Program-made: the position numbers and the translations under genes
Shown: positions 24,140 to 34,700 of the stretch, one piece after another
Layout: every line of letters begins with the position of its first letter
Numbering within the stretch: position 1 is the first letter of the stretch
The notes under the pieces: model-generated
What the model was told of the DNA's origin: nothing
Databases searched by the model: none
What the model saw: only the letters and a program-made list of their open reading frames with translations
NCBI GenBank assembly: GCA_030748485.1
Contig: JASMLW010000057.1
Coordinates: forward strand, 1-36,030
Origin: Pirellulaceae bacterium
GTDB lineage: Bacteria; Planctomycetota; Planctomycetia; Pirellulales; Pirellulaceae
Reading direction: 5' to 3'
Length of the DNA stretch: 36,030 bases

Positions 24140-24289
24140 TCACGCCGGCCGTACGCGGCGGTCAGCCTCTTCGAGCAGGTCGAACACAACGGGGTCGGAG
24201 ACCACTTGCTCGAGTCGCCCGCGGAAAGGAACGGCGCAAGCCTGGTCAATTGCTGGAATCTCTTCCGGCGAAATGGCGTTCAAAGCCAT
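24140..24289 (-). CDS. Small hypothetical protein, 49 residues
   Basis: A short leftward gene starts at ATG 24289 with AAAGGATG a few bases upstream, a good ribosome binding site. The product (MALNAISPEEIPAIDQAC then VPFRGRLEQVVSDPVVFDLL) has a regular, amphipathic composition, strong G/C at third codon positions and a clear charged end, so it looks like a real protein. I do not recognise a family. It lies between phoU and the kinase, downstream of the kinase gene on the same strand, and may be co-transcribed with it. Confidence 0.55.
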   Translation of the reverse strand: MALNAISPEEIPAIDQACAVPFRGRLEQVVSDPVVFDLLEEADRRVRPA

Positions 24290-24526
24290 GTCGTCATCCT
24301 TTACTCAACTGCGACCGTCCTTGAGATCGCACAGGTGTCGCAGGAATCCAACCAGAAACTCGGGAATCCAAACTGCGCAACTGCGAGTCCGCTCGATGGG
24401 CACCGAGCGTATCAATGAGCCGCAAAAATGGCAAGCGAAATTGCCAGGGCCGAGCAGATAGCGATGAGTTGTATCGCTCGTCGCCGCCCAACACGCGACG
24501 CGACCGTCGGTCGATGCGAGTCGGAG

Positions 24527-27500
24527 CTAACGAGCGCCTTCGACATCAGCAGCCTGTTGCCGAATTCGCTGCAGTGTTTCAGAGATTCCACCCGTTCGTT
24601 CTTTCAATTGATCGAGCACTCCGACCACTCGCTCGGAGTCCTTATCCTTCGCGGCGTCGAGCAATTCGCGGTACATTTCCAGCGTCCTGTTTTCAACGGG
24701 AGCCTGCGGACTCTGCTTCAGTTGCGCGAGCGCGATTTCAGCGAGGGTCCAGTTCCTTCGCTCCACCGCCGGTTCGAAAACCCAGGACCAATTGAAGCCC
24801 TCCGTCGACACGTCCAGCGCTTCGGTCAGTTGGGCGGCTGCCTGATTGCGTAGGGCCGTGGGCCGCACGGTCTCGTGCCGTGTGGCTGGATCGGGTGCGA
24901 CTTGCAGAATCTCATCGCACGCCAGCAGAACTTTGAACCATTGCCCCTGACTGCGCAACACGAGCGCGTGGTGCCAGAGAGCGTCGATCAGCTTTTCTTT
25001 GGATTCCTGCTCACGAGCCAGTTCGACCCACCGCAAGACGAATCGCGCCGAATCACTCCACCGCTTCTCCGTCATTGGCACCAGTGTGAGAATTCGAGCG
25101 GTGTCGAGTTTGACGATCGTGTTCGGATCGATCGCCTTCAGCAACTCGTAGGCTCGCCGCCGATTCTGTTCCGACTCATGGTGGTCGATTCGATCTAAAT
25201 GGATCGCGACAGCGAAAGCCCCGATGCGGGCGTGCTGTTGCACGTCCCGCAGAAACCCTTTCGAGCCAATTGCGTTCTCGTAGAAAAACTGGATCTTCAG
25301 CCGATCATCCGTTTCAGCGACGCCGAGATCGAGTAGCCGCCGCGCAATCACGGTGCTCAGCGTCGCCTCCGGATGCGCTTCCACGATCGCAATTCCAGTT
25401 TTCATCAACTTCAGCTTTGCGGGTTCCGCGCGCGGCGAAGCCTGCCATTGCTGCGCGACTCCCAAGAAATCCTCAAACGCCCGCTCCGTGTGCGGGGGAA
25501 GCATCCACCGTCGGCACCGCAGGAGCGGGACGAATTCATCGCGAAACTGCACTAGCAAGTTGACGAGTTTCTCAAACGACAACTCCGAGTCGTCGGCGGA
25601 CAAGATCTTGTAGAAGACCCGTTCACCCCCCGAGTTCAAGTCGTGACAAAGCCGCCCCACGAACTCCACCAGGGCGGTCCAGTCTCGTTGGTCCGCGACG
25701 GAGAGCTTCGTCGCTTTGATCCGAGCAGCGGCGTCGTCCTGTCGGCCCCGTGTCGCCAAGGCCAGGGCGGAAATCAAAGCAAAGTCGTCATCATCCGGAA
25801 AGAGGTCCAGCGACACATCAGCTAGTTCGATCGCCAGGTCCATGTCAGCGAGACTCAACGCCAGCAGGCTGGCCATGCGGCGAGCGCCGTGGTGGTGGCT
25901 GTCCAACTCCACCGCCTTCTGAAAACGATCCAATGCTGGAAGAGAGCCGCCGGCGCGCAGCCCTGCGACGAAGTGACGATCGGCCGCGGACAGATGCTCC
26001 GTCTCAATTACTCGCAATAGTCCTTCGACTTCGCCGTACTCGGACACTCCCGCCAACGCCAACTGCGCCTTGAGCAAGTCAACCTGGGCCTGTTGGGACG
26101 TCGTCGTGGGAAAAGGCTGCGCCGCTTGGACGTGCGCGTTCGCAGCGGCAATGTTGCCGTTCATTATCTCGCAAGCCGCCATCCGCAGGTGCAGTGGTCC
26201 AGGTGTGGAAATGCCTCGGTCGATGGCTTCTCGATAACGCTCGACTGCCACGAGTGTGCGCCCCTGGCTTTGGGCAAGTTTGCCGGCGTCGACAGCGCCC
26301 TGGACAAGCAGCTCCATCGACTTCTGTTCGGCCTCAGTCGCGCGATTCCGCTGTTTGACGACGGCGAAATACTGCAGCGACCCACCCAGCGAGAGTCCCG
26401 AAACAAGGACCAACAGCAACGCCATTACACTGACCGCCGGCGATCGCATCGCTCGCCGCGCTAGCCTTTCGCTAAAGCTGAGAGGCCTGGCAAGAATCGG
26501 TTCACCGCTGGAGAACCGTCGCAAGTCTTCCGCCATCGTGTGCGCGGATTGATAGCGATCCGCCGCCGATTTGGACATCGCTTTGAGGCAGATCGTCTGC
26601 AGGTCGGTCGGTATCGTGCGATCTCGAACTCGCGGATCCGTGGGTTCTTGCTGAGATGAAATCTGACTCAGCACGGAGGTGGCGGAGCCAGAGTAGGGGA
26701 GAACTCCCGTCAACAGCTCATATAGAATCACGCCCAGCGAATAGATGTCGCTAGCTGGCCCGACATCCATCACCCCCGTGGACTGTTCCGGCGACATGTA
26801 CGCCGGCGTTCCGAGCATGTCGCCGTGCTCTGTCAACGTCGAGTCTTTCTCCAGGAGGGACGCCAAGCCAAAATCGGTGATCATCGGTTGGCCGTTGTCG
26901 CCGAACAATACGTTGGCCGGTTTCAGGTCGCGGTGCACAACGCCACACTGATGGGCGTATTCGACGGCGTCACACAAGCGAATCATCCATTCGTTGACGG
27001 ACGACCGCTCGACACCCTTCGACTGAATGCGGTCGGACATCGTTCCGGCACGCAACAGCTGGCCGACGATAAACGGTCGTCCCTGGTATTCGCCGAATTC
27101 GAAGACCTGAACGATCCCCGGGTGCGACAACCTCGCCGCGGATTCGGCTTCGCGCATGAAACGTCGAAACGGACGCGCACCGGCATCCATCGGCTGACGG
27201 GAAACTTTGAAAGCCACTTCCCGCTTCAGTCGCAGATCCTGGGCCCGATATACATCTGCGGCGCCCCCGTGTCCGATCTTCGCAACAACTTCGTATCGAT
27301 CGTCAACCGTGCAGCCCGCAAGCGTGATACCGGGAGGATGGTCCGATTCGTCGGCAATCGAACCTAGAGGATCCGTGTCACTTTGATTCTCACCCGGCTC
27401 TTGAAGGCACGAATAGAGCTGAAACTGATCCTGCAGCATGGCGGCAATCGCCGGAAAGCGATCTAGGTAGTCGTCAGGGCGCGAAGACTCATCCGGCGCC

Positions 27501-27751
27501 TGCTCAAGCCGCAACAGAAACTCGTTGTAGACGATGTCCACCTGCCGATCGGGGGACTGGTCCAACTGGGGAAAGCGTCTAAAAATCTCCTCCGCCGAAG
27601 CGAATTCGGAAGTTCCAATCGTTCTCCACTGGTCTTCGAGAATCCGCTGGCAGAGTTCGTCCAAAGCGCGGTCACTGCCATCATTCGGAGTCACCGCACT
27701 CATATCGGCGTCAACTGGTTGGCGTTCTTTGTTTGACGGATTGCGCGACAC
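24527..27751 (-). CDS. Membrane-anchored Ser/Thr protein kinase with TPR-like C-terminal half
   Basis: This 1074-residue protein has an N-terminal ~140-residue region with FRRFPQLDQSP and LDRFPAIAAML repeats common in planctomycete kinases. A Hanks-type kinase domain follows (~153-420): Gly loop IGHGGAADVYRA, Lys in VAFKVS, catalytic loop HRDLKPANVL, DFGLA, TPAYMSPEQ and DIYSLGVILYELLTG. A membrane helix lies at ~438-465 (SVMALLLVLVSGLSLGGSL). The outer ~600 residues are mostly helical with TPR-like AVERYREAIDRG-type motifs. All catalytic residues are present, so it should be active. The start is GTG 27751 with GAGGGG upstream, 12 bp after the ECF sigma gene. The pairing suggests that the kinase phosphorylates or responds to that sigma factor. 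Confidence 0.9.
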   Translation of the reverse strand: MSRNPSNKERQPVDADMSAVTPNDGSDRALDELCQRILEDQWRTIGTSEFASAEEIFRRFPQLDQSPDRQVDIVYNEFLLRLEQAPDESSRPDDYLDRFPAIAAMLQDQFQLYSCLQEPGENQSDTDPLGSIADESDHPPGITLAGCTVDDRYEVVAKIGHGGAADVYRAQDLRLKREVAFKVSRQPMDAGARPFRRFMREAESAARLSHPGIVQVFEFGEYQGRPFIVGQLLRAGTMSDRIQSKGVERSSVNEWMIRLCDAVEYAHQCGVVHRDLKPANVLFGDNGQPMITDFGLASLLEKDSTLTEHGDMLGTPAYMSPEQSTGVMDVGPASDIYSLGVILYELLTGVLPYSGSATSVLSQISSQQEPTDPRVRDRTIPTDLQTICLKAMSKSAADRYQSAHTMAEDLRRFSSGEPILARPLSFSERLARRAMRSPAVSVMALLLVLVSGLSLGGSLQYFAVVKQRNRATEAEQKSMELLVQGAVDAGKLAQSQGRTLVAVERYREAIDRGISTPGPLHLRMAACEIMNGNIAAANAHVQAAQPFPTTTSQQAQVDLLKAQLALAGVSEYGEVEGLLRVIETEHLSAADRHFVAGLRAGGSLPALDRFQKAVELDSHHHGARRMASLLALSLADMDLAIELADVSLDLFPDDDDFALISALALATRGRQDDAAARIKATKLSVADQRDWTALVEFVGRLCHDLNSGGERVFYKILSADDSELSFEKLVNLLVQFRDEFVPLLRCRRWMLPPHTERAFEDFLGVAQQWQASPRAEPAKLKLMKTGIAIVEAHPEATLSTVIARRLLDLGVAETDDRLKIQFFYENAIGSKGFLRDVQQHARIGAFAVAIHLDRIDHHESEQNRRRAYELLKAIDPNTIVKLDTARILTLVPMTEKRWSDSARFVLRWVELAREQESKEKLIDALWHHALVLRSQGQWFKVLLACDEILQVAPDPATRHETVRPTALRNQAAAQLTEALDVSTEGFNWSWVFEPAVERRNWTLAEIALAQLKQSPQAPVENRTLEMYRELLDAAKDKDSERVVGVLDQLKERTGGISETLQRIRQQAADVEGAR

Positions 27752-27763
27752 AAGACACGCCCC

Positions 27764-28363
27764 TCAGGAGTCGATACCGAGTTCATCGATGACGCGCTCG
27801 CAAGTGCGAGAGAGAGTCTTGCGAACCGATTCAGCCGTACCGCCAACCTGCTGGGCGATAACGGACCATGTCTCTCCATTTCGTCGCATCGCGGCGATCT
27901 CGCGCTCCTGACTTGTCAGCAATGCCGAAACTCTGGTAATCAATTCTTCCCGTTGGATGATTTGACTCGGCGTCTCAGTGGTCGCGCGCGGGTTGACGGC
28001 GCCCTCGATCGGGATCTCTTCGCCATCGTCTGGCCGCCGAACTTGGTCGCGTCGATACCGATCGATCACTTTGTTTCTCGCCATCTGACAGAGTAAACGC
28101 AGCAATTGCTGGGGGTGGTCAAATTCCAGCTCTCCCAAGGCTGCTTTTATGAAGAATCTTCCAAAGACGCTTTGGCAGATGTCGACGGAATCCAGCGTTC
28201 TCCGCAGTTGAGCACTCGTCAGACGGAGCCGTACTTCTCGCCGGATTTCTGGCTCGTACACACGAACCAGTTCCGTTGCCGCCTCCTGGTCACCCGCGCG
28301 AACTCTGGCGACAAGAGCTTCGAATTCGATCTGATTGAGTTTAGGCATGAAGCGTGCGGCCAT
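27764..28363 (-). CDS. ECF-type RNA polymerase sigma factor (planctomycete family)
   Basis: This 199-residue protein has sigma region 2 (EALVARVRAGDQEAATELVRVYEP, DSVDICQSVFGRFF, LLCQMARNKVIDRYRRDQ) and region 4 HTH (LTSQEREIAAMRRNGETWSVIAQQVGGTAESVRKTLSR). It matches the planctomycete ECF class that occurs beside Ser/Thr kinases. ATG 28363 (MAARFMPKLNQIEFE) is my choice; ATG 28348 is also possible, and the frame is open to 28612 but that upstream part looks non-coding. No anti-sigma factor gene is visible; regulation by the neighbouring kinase is inferred. Confidence 0.9.
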   Translation of the reverse strand: MAARFMPKLNQIEFEALVARVRAGDQEAATELVRVYEPEIRREVRLRLTSAQLRRTLDSVDICQSVFGRFFIKAALGELEFDHPQQLLRLLCQMARNKVIDRYRRDQVRRPDDGEEIPIEGAVNPRATTETPSQIIQREELITRVSALLTSQEREIAAMRRNGETWSVIAQQVGGTAESVRKTLSRTCERVIDELGIDS

Positions 28364-28702
28364 CGATTGAGAACCATCTTTGAACCTACTCTCGGCGCTG
28401 GAAGACGTCAAAGAGCGAATATCGCGCCATCGAGCATGACGGTGCTGTTCGCTTCCCGTCCGCGAGGCGTTTCCGCCGTTTCGCCCGATCACGGGCGCCG
28501 AGAGATTTCGACCGAATTCTCGTTCACTTCGAGATTTGCTGTCCGCCTCGAAGAAAGGGTGCGTTGGGTGTTCTGGTTGGACCCGACTGTTTTTTGCCGT
28601 GCACATCAGCACGGGCTGTTCCGGTCAGGGACCAATCGCCATCGCCTCTGCGTGGAACGTCTCCAATCGTAAACGCGGGCACCCGTCGCCAGGAGAGAAG
28701 AG
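28364..28702. other. Divergent spacer between sigma factor and giant surface protein
   Basis: The 339-bp spacer holds no gene I can support. It must contain the promoters of both divergent genes, but I found no convincing -35/-10 pair. A 6-bp inverted repeat CCGTGC-ACATCA-GCACGG lies at 28597-28614, and AGGAGAGAAG precedes the ATG at 28703. Confidence 0.4.
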
Positions 28703-31700
28703 ATGATCGACTATATTCGCTCGCTGCTGGGAACTCGTCCTTCTCGCCGGTCCTCTCATCGCCGCAATCGCCGCAATCGCCGCCGGCGTCTCGAGCGTCT
28801 CGAAGATCGCCGCGTGCTGGCCACGATTGTCTGGGATGGGGGCGGCGGCGGCAGCGCCTGGAGCGACGGGGCCAATTGGTTCGACCAGACGAACAGTGTC
28901 AACGACGTGGCCCCGGCGACCGGCGATGACGTCGTGATCGCTGTTTCCGGCCCCGCCTATAACGTCAACCTCGATATCAACATCGCCACCGGGCAGACCG
29001 TTGAGAGCCTGAACAGCTTTACACTGAATTCCGCCGACGCGACGTTCGTTGACTCAGGTAGGACGCTGACGGTTGACGGGGCGTCTTCGATTCTCGACGG
29101 CACGGTCAACCTGACGAACGCCACCGTGGAAGGAACGGGCGTATTCACCAATCAATCGACCGTCAACGCAGGAACGGGTTCCAGCTTTGGCGCGAACGTC
29201 TCACTCGTCAACGAAGGTGATTTCACTCTGAAGTCGCCCGCTACACAGTCCGCCGTCGTCACAATCAACGGATCGTTTACCAACTCAGTCGGCGGCGACG
29301 TGCTGATTCAAGCCATCGGCGGCAATCAAAGCAGCACTGCGCGGCTGGTCGCCAATGCGGGACTGACGAACGACGGTACGATTACCCTCGACTCCGTCGG
29401 TCAATTTCAGCTGACCTACATCTCAAGGTTGGATGTCAACGGCGGTAGCCTGATCAACAACGGCTTCATCGAGACGTTGACGATGGAGGAGTCCGGCGCC
29501 GCCGGTCGGCAGCTGAATGCTGAGATCGACAACCGGGCTACCGGCGTTATCGACGTCAACTCAGTGGTCACTCTGACCAATCTCAAGAACGGAGCCGATC
29601 ACAAGAACGCCGGCCAGATCAACCTCAACAATGGCTCGATGTCTATTTCGGGAATCGGCAGTTTCGAGAATCAAGGCACGGGTGCGATCAGCGGTCGCAA
29701 TTTGACACTCACCGGGCAGGGGGCTGGGAGTGGCGCGACGCTTACTAACGACGGCTCCATCGCCTTGGCGGCCGGCGGGCTTGGCGTCACCGGCTATGCG
29801 GCCATCGTCAACAACGGGGCCATCAACATCACTGGCGGCAATGCGGCGTTCGGAAGTTACACCTCGCTGACGAACACCGGCGACATCGACGCCGGCGCCG
29901 GCCGAACGATCACTTTCACTGGCGGCTCAATCGTTAATCAGCCAGGCGGCACGCTGGATGGACTCGGCGTAATCACCCTCAACTCAACAACGTTCGACAT
30001 TACGACGAGTTCATACGGAACAGGCTCATCGTTGGCGGAGTTGAACCTGAATTCGAGCGCTGTCGCGGGCTCCGGGACGTTCACTAACCAGTCCGTGCTG
30101 AACATGGGAAACGGATCCAGCTTTGGCGCCGCCGTTTCACTCGTCAACGAAGGCGACTTCATCCTGCGGTCACCGGCCACTCAGTCCTCGACCGGCACAG
30201 TCAACGGTTCGTTCACCAACGCTGTCGGCGGCGACGTGCTGATTCAAGCCATCGGCGGCAATCAAAGCAGCACTGCGCGTCTGGTCGCCAATGCGGGACT
30301 GACGAACGACGGTACGATTACCCTCGACTCCGTCGGTCAATTTCAGCTGACCTACATCTCAAGGCTGGATGTCAACGGCGGTAGCCTAATCAACAACGGC
30401 GTCATCGAGACGCTCATCATGGAAGAAACAGGCGCCCCCGGTCGGCAACTGAACGCCGAGATCGATAATCGGGCCACAGGCGTTATCGACGTCAACGCAG
30501 CTGCGACCAACCTCAAAAACGGAGCCGATCACAAGAACGCCGGCCAGATCAATCTCAACAGTGGCTCCATGTCCATCACGGGAATCAGCAGTTTCGATAA
30601 CACTGGAACCGTGTCGGGCCCGTTTTCGCTTTCCGCCGCGGGCGGCGTGGGAAGCGACAGCTTTGTGAACACCGGAACGATCGACGTCGGGGGAGTGTTG
30701 AGCTTGAGCAGTTTCTCGGATGTCACCGGCACGGGAACGGCCGGCGGCGATGTCACCGTGGTCAGCAGCCACGTTAAGCCAGGACTGTCGCCGGGGATTT
30801 TCAATGTGAGTGGCTCGTACACGCAGACAATCGGCGGTGGCAGCCTGACAATCGAGATCGGCGGCGACTCGCCCGGAAACGGCTCGGGATTCCACGATCA
30901 GTTGAACGTCGTAGGCGCCGTCACCATCGCGTCCAACATGGCGTTGAACACATCTCTTTTTGGAGGCTACACACCCGTCGGCGGCGATTCGTACGTCGTG
31001 ATCAACAACGCGGGAACAGATCCTGTGGTGGGAACATTCAACGGGCTTGTCGAAGGCGCGGTGATCAGCACGAACTTCCACGGATCGGGGGAAACGGCGA
31101 CGATTACCTATCAAGGCGGTTCGGACAACAACGACGTGGTCATCAACATCGTCGACAACACGCCGCCCGCGCCGCCGAGCGATCCCGACCTTGACGGCGG
31201 TAGCGATTCCGGTTCCTCCGACACGGACGCCTACACAAATGTGACGCTGCCGTCGTTCTCCGGAACAGCGGAAGCCGGCAGCACAGTCGATCTCTTCTCA
31301 AACCTCGCCGGCGCGCTCGGCACAGCCACCGCCCATGCAATCACTGGAGCCTGGTCGATTGTCAGCTCAGTCAACTTGGCGGACAGCGTTCATCAGATTA
31401 CCGCGACGGCGACCGACGCGGCGGGAAACACGAGCGCCTCGTCCAATGCGACGAGCGTGACCATCGACACGATCGCGCCACCAGTCCCCGGGACTCCGGA
31501 CCTTGCCGCGGCCAGCGACACGGGCCCCTCGTCGATCGACGACAACACGTCGGACAATACTCCCACTCTGTCGGGCGGAGCCGAAGCGAATGCAATTGTC
31601 GAGCTGTTCGCGGGCGCAGCATCCGTGGGCCAAACAGTGTCGAACGGAGCCTGGGTTCTAACGACGGGGTCGATCAATGACGGCAACCATCTGTTCACCG

Positions 31701-34700
31701 CCGTAGCGACCGATGTCGCTGGCAATCTGAGCGGAAGTTCCACAGCGCTGGCAGTCGTCATCGATACGGTCAGCCCAGATGTGACCGTCGATTTGGCTGT
31801 TGGGCAGCTCGACCCCGCGTCCTCCTCGCCGATCAACTTCGCCGTCGCATTCACGGAACCCATCCTGGGGTTCGACTCAGCGGATGTGACGATAGGCGGG
31901 AGCGCAGGAGCGACAACTGCCGCCGTCACCGGGGCTGGCTCGACCTACAACGTCGCCGTCTCCGGCATGACTCAGGGCGGCAGCGTGACGCTCGATATCG
32001 GAGCCGGTGTCGCCAACGACCTGGCGGGCAACCTGAACGCCGCGGCCAGCGCTATCGACAACAGCGTGGACTACTGGGACGCGGTCTACGACTTCTCTGC
32101 TGCAACATTCGCCGCCGCGGAGTCCGATGCGACCTTCGTTTCGAATGTGGTCGAGATCACACGGTCCGGCAATACGCTGATCGCGACCAACGTCGATGTC
32201 GCCCTGGCCGGGACCACCGCCACGCCGGGAATTGACTTCAACTCCAACCCAGTAACGGTCGCGTTCGCCCTGGGTGAAACGACGAAAACCGTCCCAATAC
32301 AAATCTTCGGCGACGACACGGTCGAACTAGATGAGACCGTTGGACTCTCCTTTTTCAACTTCAGCGGCACGGGTCAGGCGGGAACCTCGAATGCGTCCGC
32401 ATCGATGACTATTACCAACGACGACACTGCGGAAGCGACGATCGTCGCGAATGATCCGACCGCCGGAGAAGGCGGCGGCGATGGTCAGTTCACCGTGTCG
32501 CTCAGCGCCGTGAGCGACTCCGACACGGTGATCACCTATTCCATTGCAGGCTCGGCGGACAACAGCGAGGACTACTCGACCTTGAGCGGCGACATCACCG
32601 TCCCGGCCAACCAACTGTCAGCAACAGTTGATGTCGTCGCGCTGCAGGACCTGTTGCTGGAAAACACCGAGACGGTCGACTTGACATTGTCCAGCGCGGT
32701 CGGCAATCCGGGAATCAGCATTGGTGCTGCAAATGGCGCCTTGGTCAATATCTCGGATGACGAGTCTGTGTCAGTCGAGTTTCTGTCCACGACCAGCAAC
32801 CTGACCGAGTCGACGATCAGTCAGCTCATACAGCTGCGACTGACCGGCGCGGCTGGAGTCGCACTAGCCCCCGGCGTCACCGTCTCCGCTGACGTCATCG
32901 ACAGTGGTGCTGGCTCTGGAATCTCAGGGGTTGACTACACAGCGTTCGGAATCCGCACAGCGAACTTCGGTCCCGGGGCCGCAGTCGGCGACATCCAAAC
33001 CGTCGCACTGGATGTATTGGACGACGCAATTGTCGAGCCCGATGAAGATGTCCACCTGGCGATCGCGACTGTAGCCGGACCTGGCGCTTCGGTCGGGACC
33101 CAGATCGACCACGTCGTAACTATCTTCGACGACGACACGATTACTGTCGAATTCAGCGAGGCTAGCGGAGGCGACGCGGAAGCTGATGGAGCCAATCTTC
33201 CTGAGATCTCCGTCACTGGTGAAATCCAGTCCGGATTCTCCGTGCAGCTGGACGTCGCTGTCACTGGAGGCACTGCGACGGCAACCGATTTCGCCGCCCC
33301 AGCAATGCTCAACATTCCGAGCGGGGCGTATGTGGCCACTTCGTTTGCAATCCCCCAGTTCACAATCGCCGATGACTCAGTCGTCGAGCCGGATGAGTCA
33401 ATCGTGCTGGGCGGAATCGCCGGAGCCGACACAACGGTTGGGCAACAGGATTCATTCATCTACACGATTCTCAATGACGACGCGTTGACGGTGGAGTTCG
33501 ATCAGCCCGCTGGCAGCGACCTCGAGGCGGTCGGCGGCAATCTACCCAAACTGCTAGTCACCGGCGAAGTTCAAACTGGCTACTCAGTCTCAATTCAAGT
33601 CACCGCGTCAGCCGGGTCGGCGACCGGGGGCGGCTTGGACTACGACGACCCAACCGCGCTCGCCGTCAGTGGATCTCTGTCGGCAGATGCGTTTTCGATT
33701 CCAGGCTTTGCGATCATCGACGACCCCGCGGCGGAATCCGATGAAACGATCGACTTGGCGCTCGCCGCCGGCAACACCGTCATCGTCGGCGACGCAAATG
33801 GAGATTCGACGACCGAGGCGACGACGAGTTACTTGATTGTCGACGACGACAACCAGGTGAATGCTCCTCCACAAATCACTTCACTGAGCACGGACGCCAC
33901 CTTTGAAGACAAAGGGCAGATCGGCGAGGACGTGGAACTGCTGGCCTTGTTCACCGACCCCGACACGGGTGATACTCACACAGCGGTGGTCAACTGGGGC
34001 GATCAGACAACGTCGCTCGCTAGCGTCAACTCGTTGACGGGGATCATCACGGCGACGCATCAATATCAGACGGGCGGGATCTTCGACGTGTCCGTCACGA
34101 TTGAGGACGGTTCGGGCGCGTCGGACGACGACGCCACGCTGGCCGTTGTTCAAGGAGTCCGGCTGGCTCAAAACGGGGAACTTCAGGTGGTCGGCACCAG
34201 CCGTAGCGACAACATCCACATCCACAAACACCACCACCATGTGAAAGTCAAAGTCCGCAGCGGCTGGAGTCGGCCGGTTTGGTACTCGTTCGCCGCCAGT
34301 GAAGTGAGTTCGCTGATGGTGATCGGTTGCGACGGCAATGACCGCATTCATATCGCTCACGGGTTGAATCATCCGGCGACAGTGATAGCCGGCGCGGGTC
34401 ACGACCTGGTCATTTCGTCAGGCGGAGACGACTCGATCGACGGCGGCTCGGGAAATGATGACATTTACACCCATGGGGGGCGCGACACGATCGTCGACGC
34501 GTCGGGTCGAAACAGGATTTGGTCCGGAGCTGGCGACGATCAGGTGACCACAGGCTCCGGGAACGATTGGATTTGGACGGCTGGGGGCGATGATCAGATC
34601 AATGCTGGAGCCGGCGACAACTGCGTCCACGGCGGACGAGGCAGCGACGACATTATCACCGGCGCCGGCGACGACTTCGTTCATGGGGGCGACGGCGACG

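Noticed and set aside
28597-28614. CCGTGC-ACATCA-GCACGG as a palindromic mobile repeat like those at 35777
   Set aside because: Six-base centre and shorter arms do not match the two-base-centre design; too weak to call.
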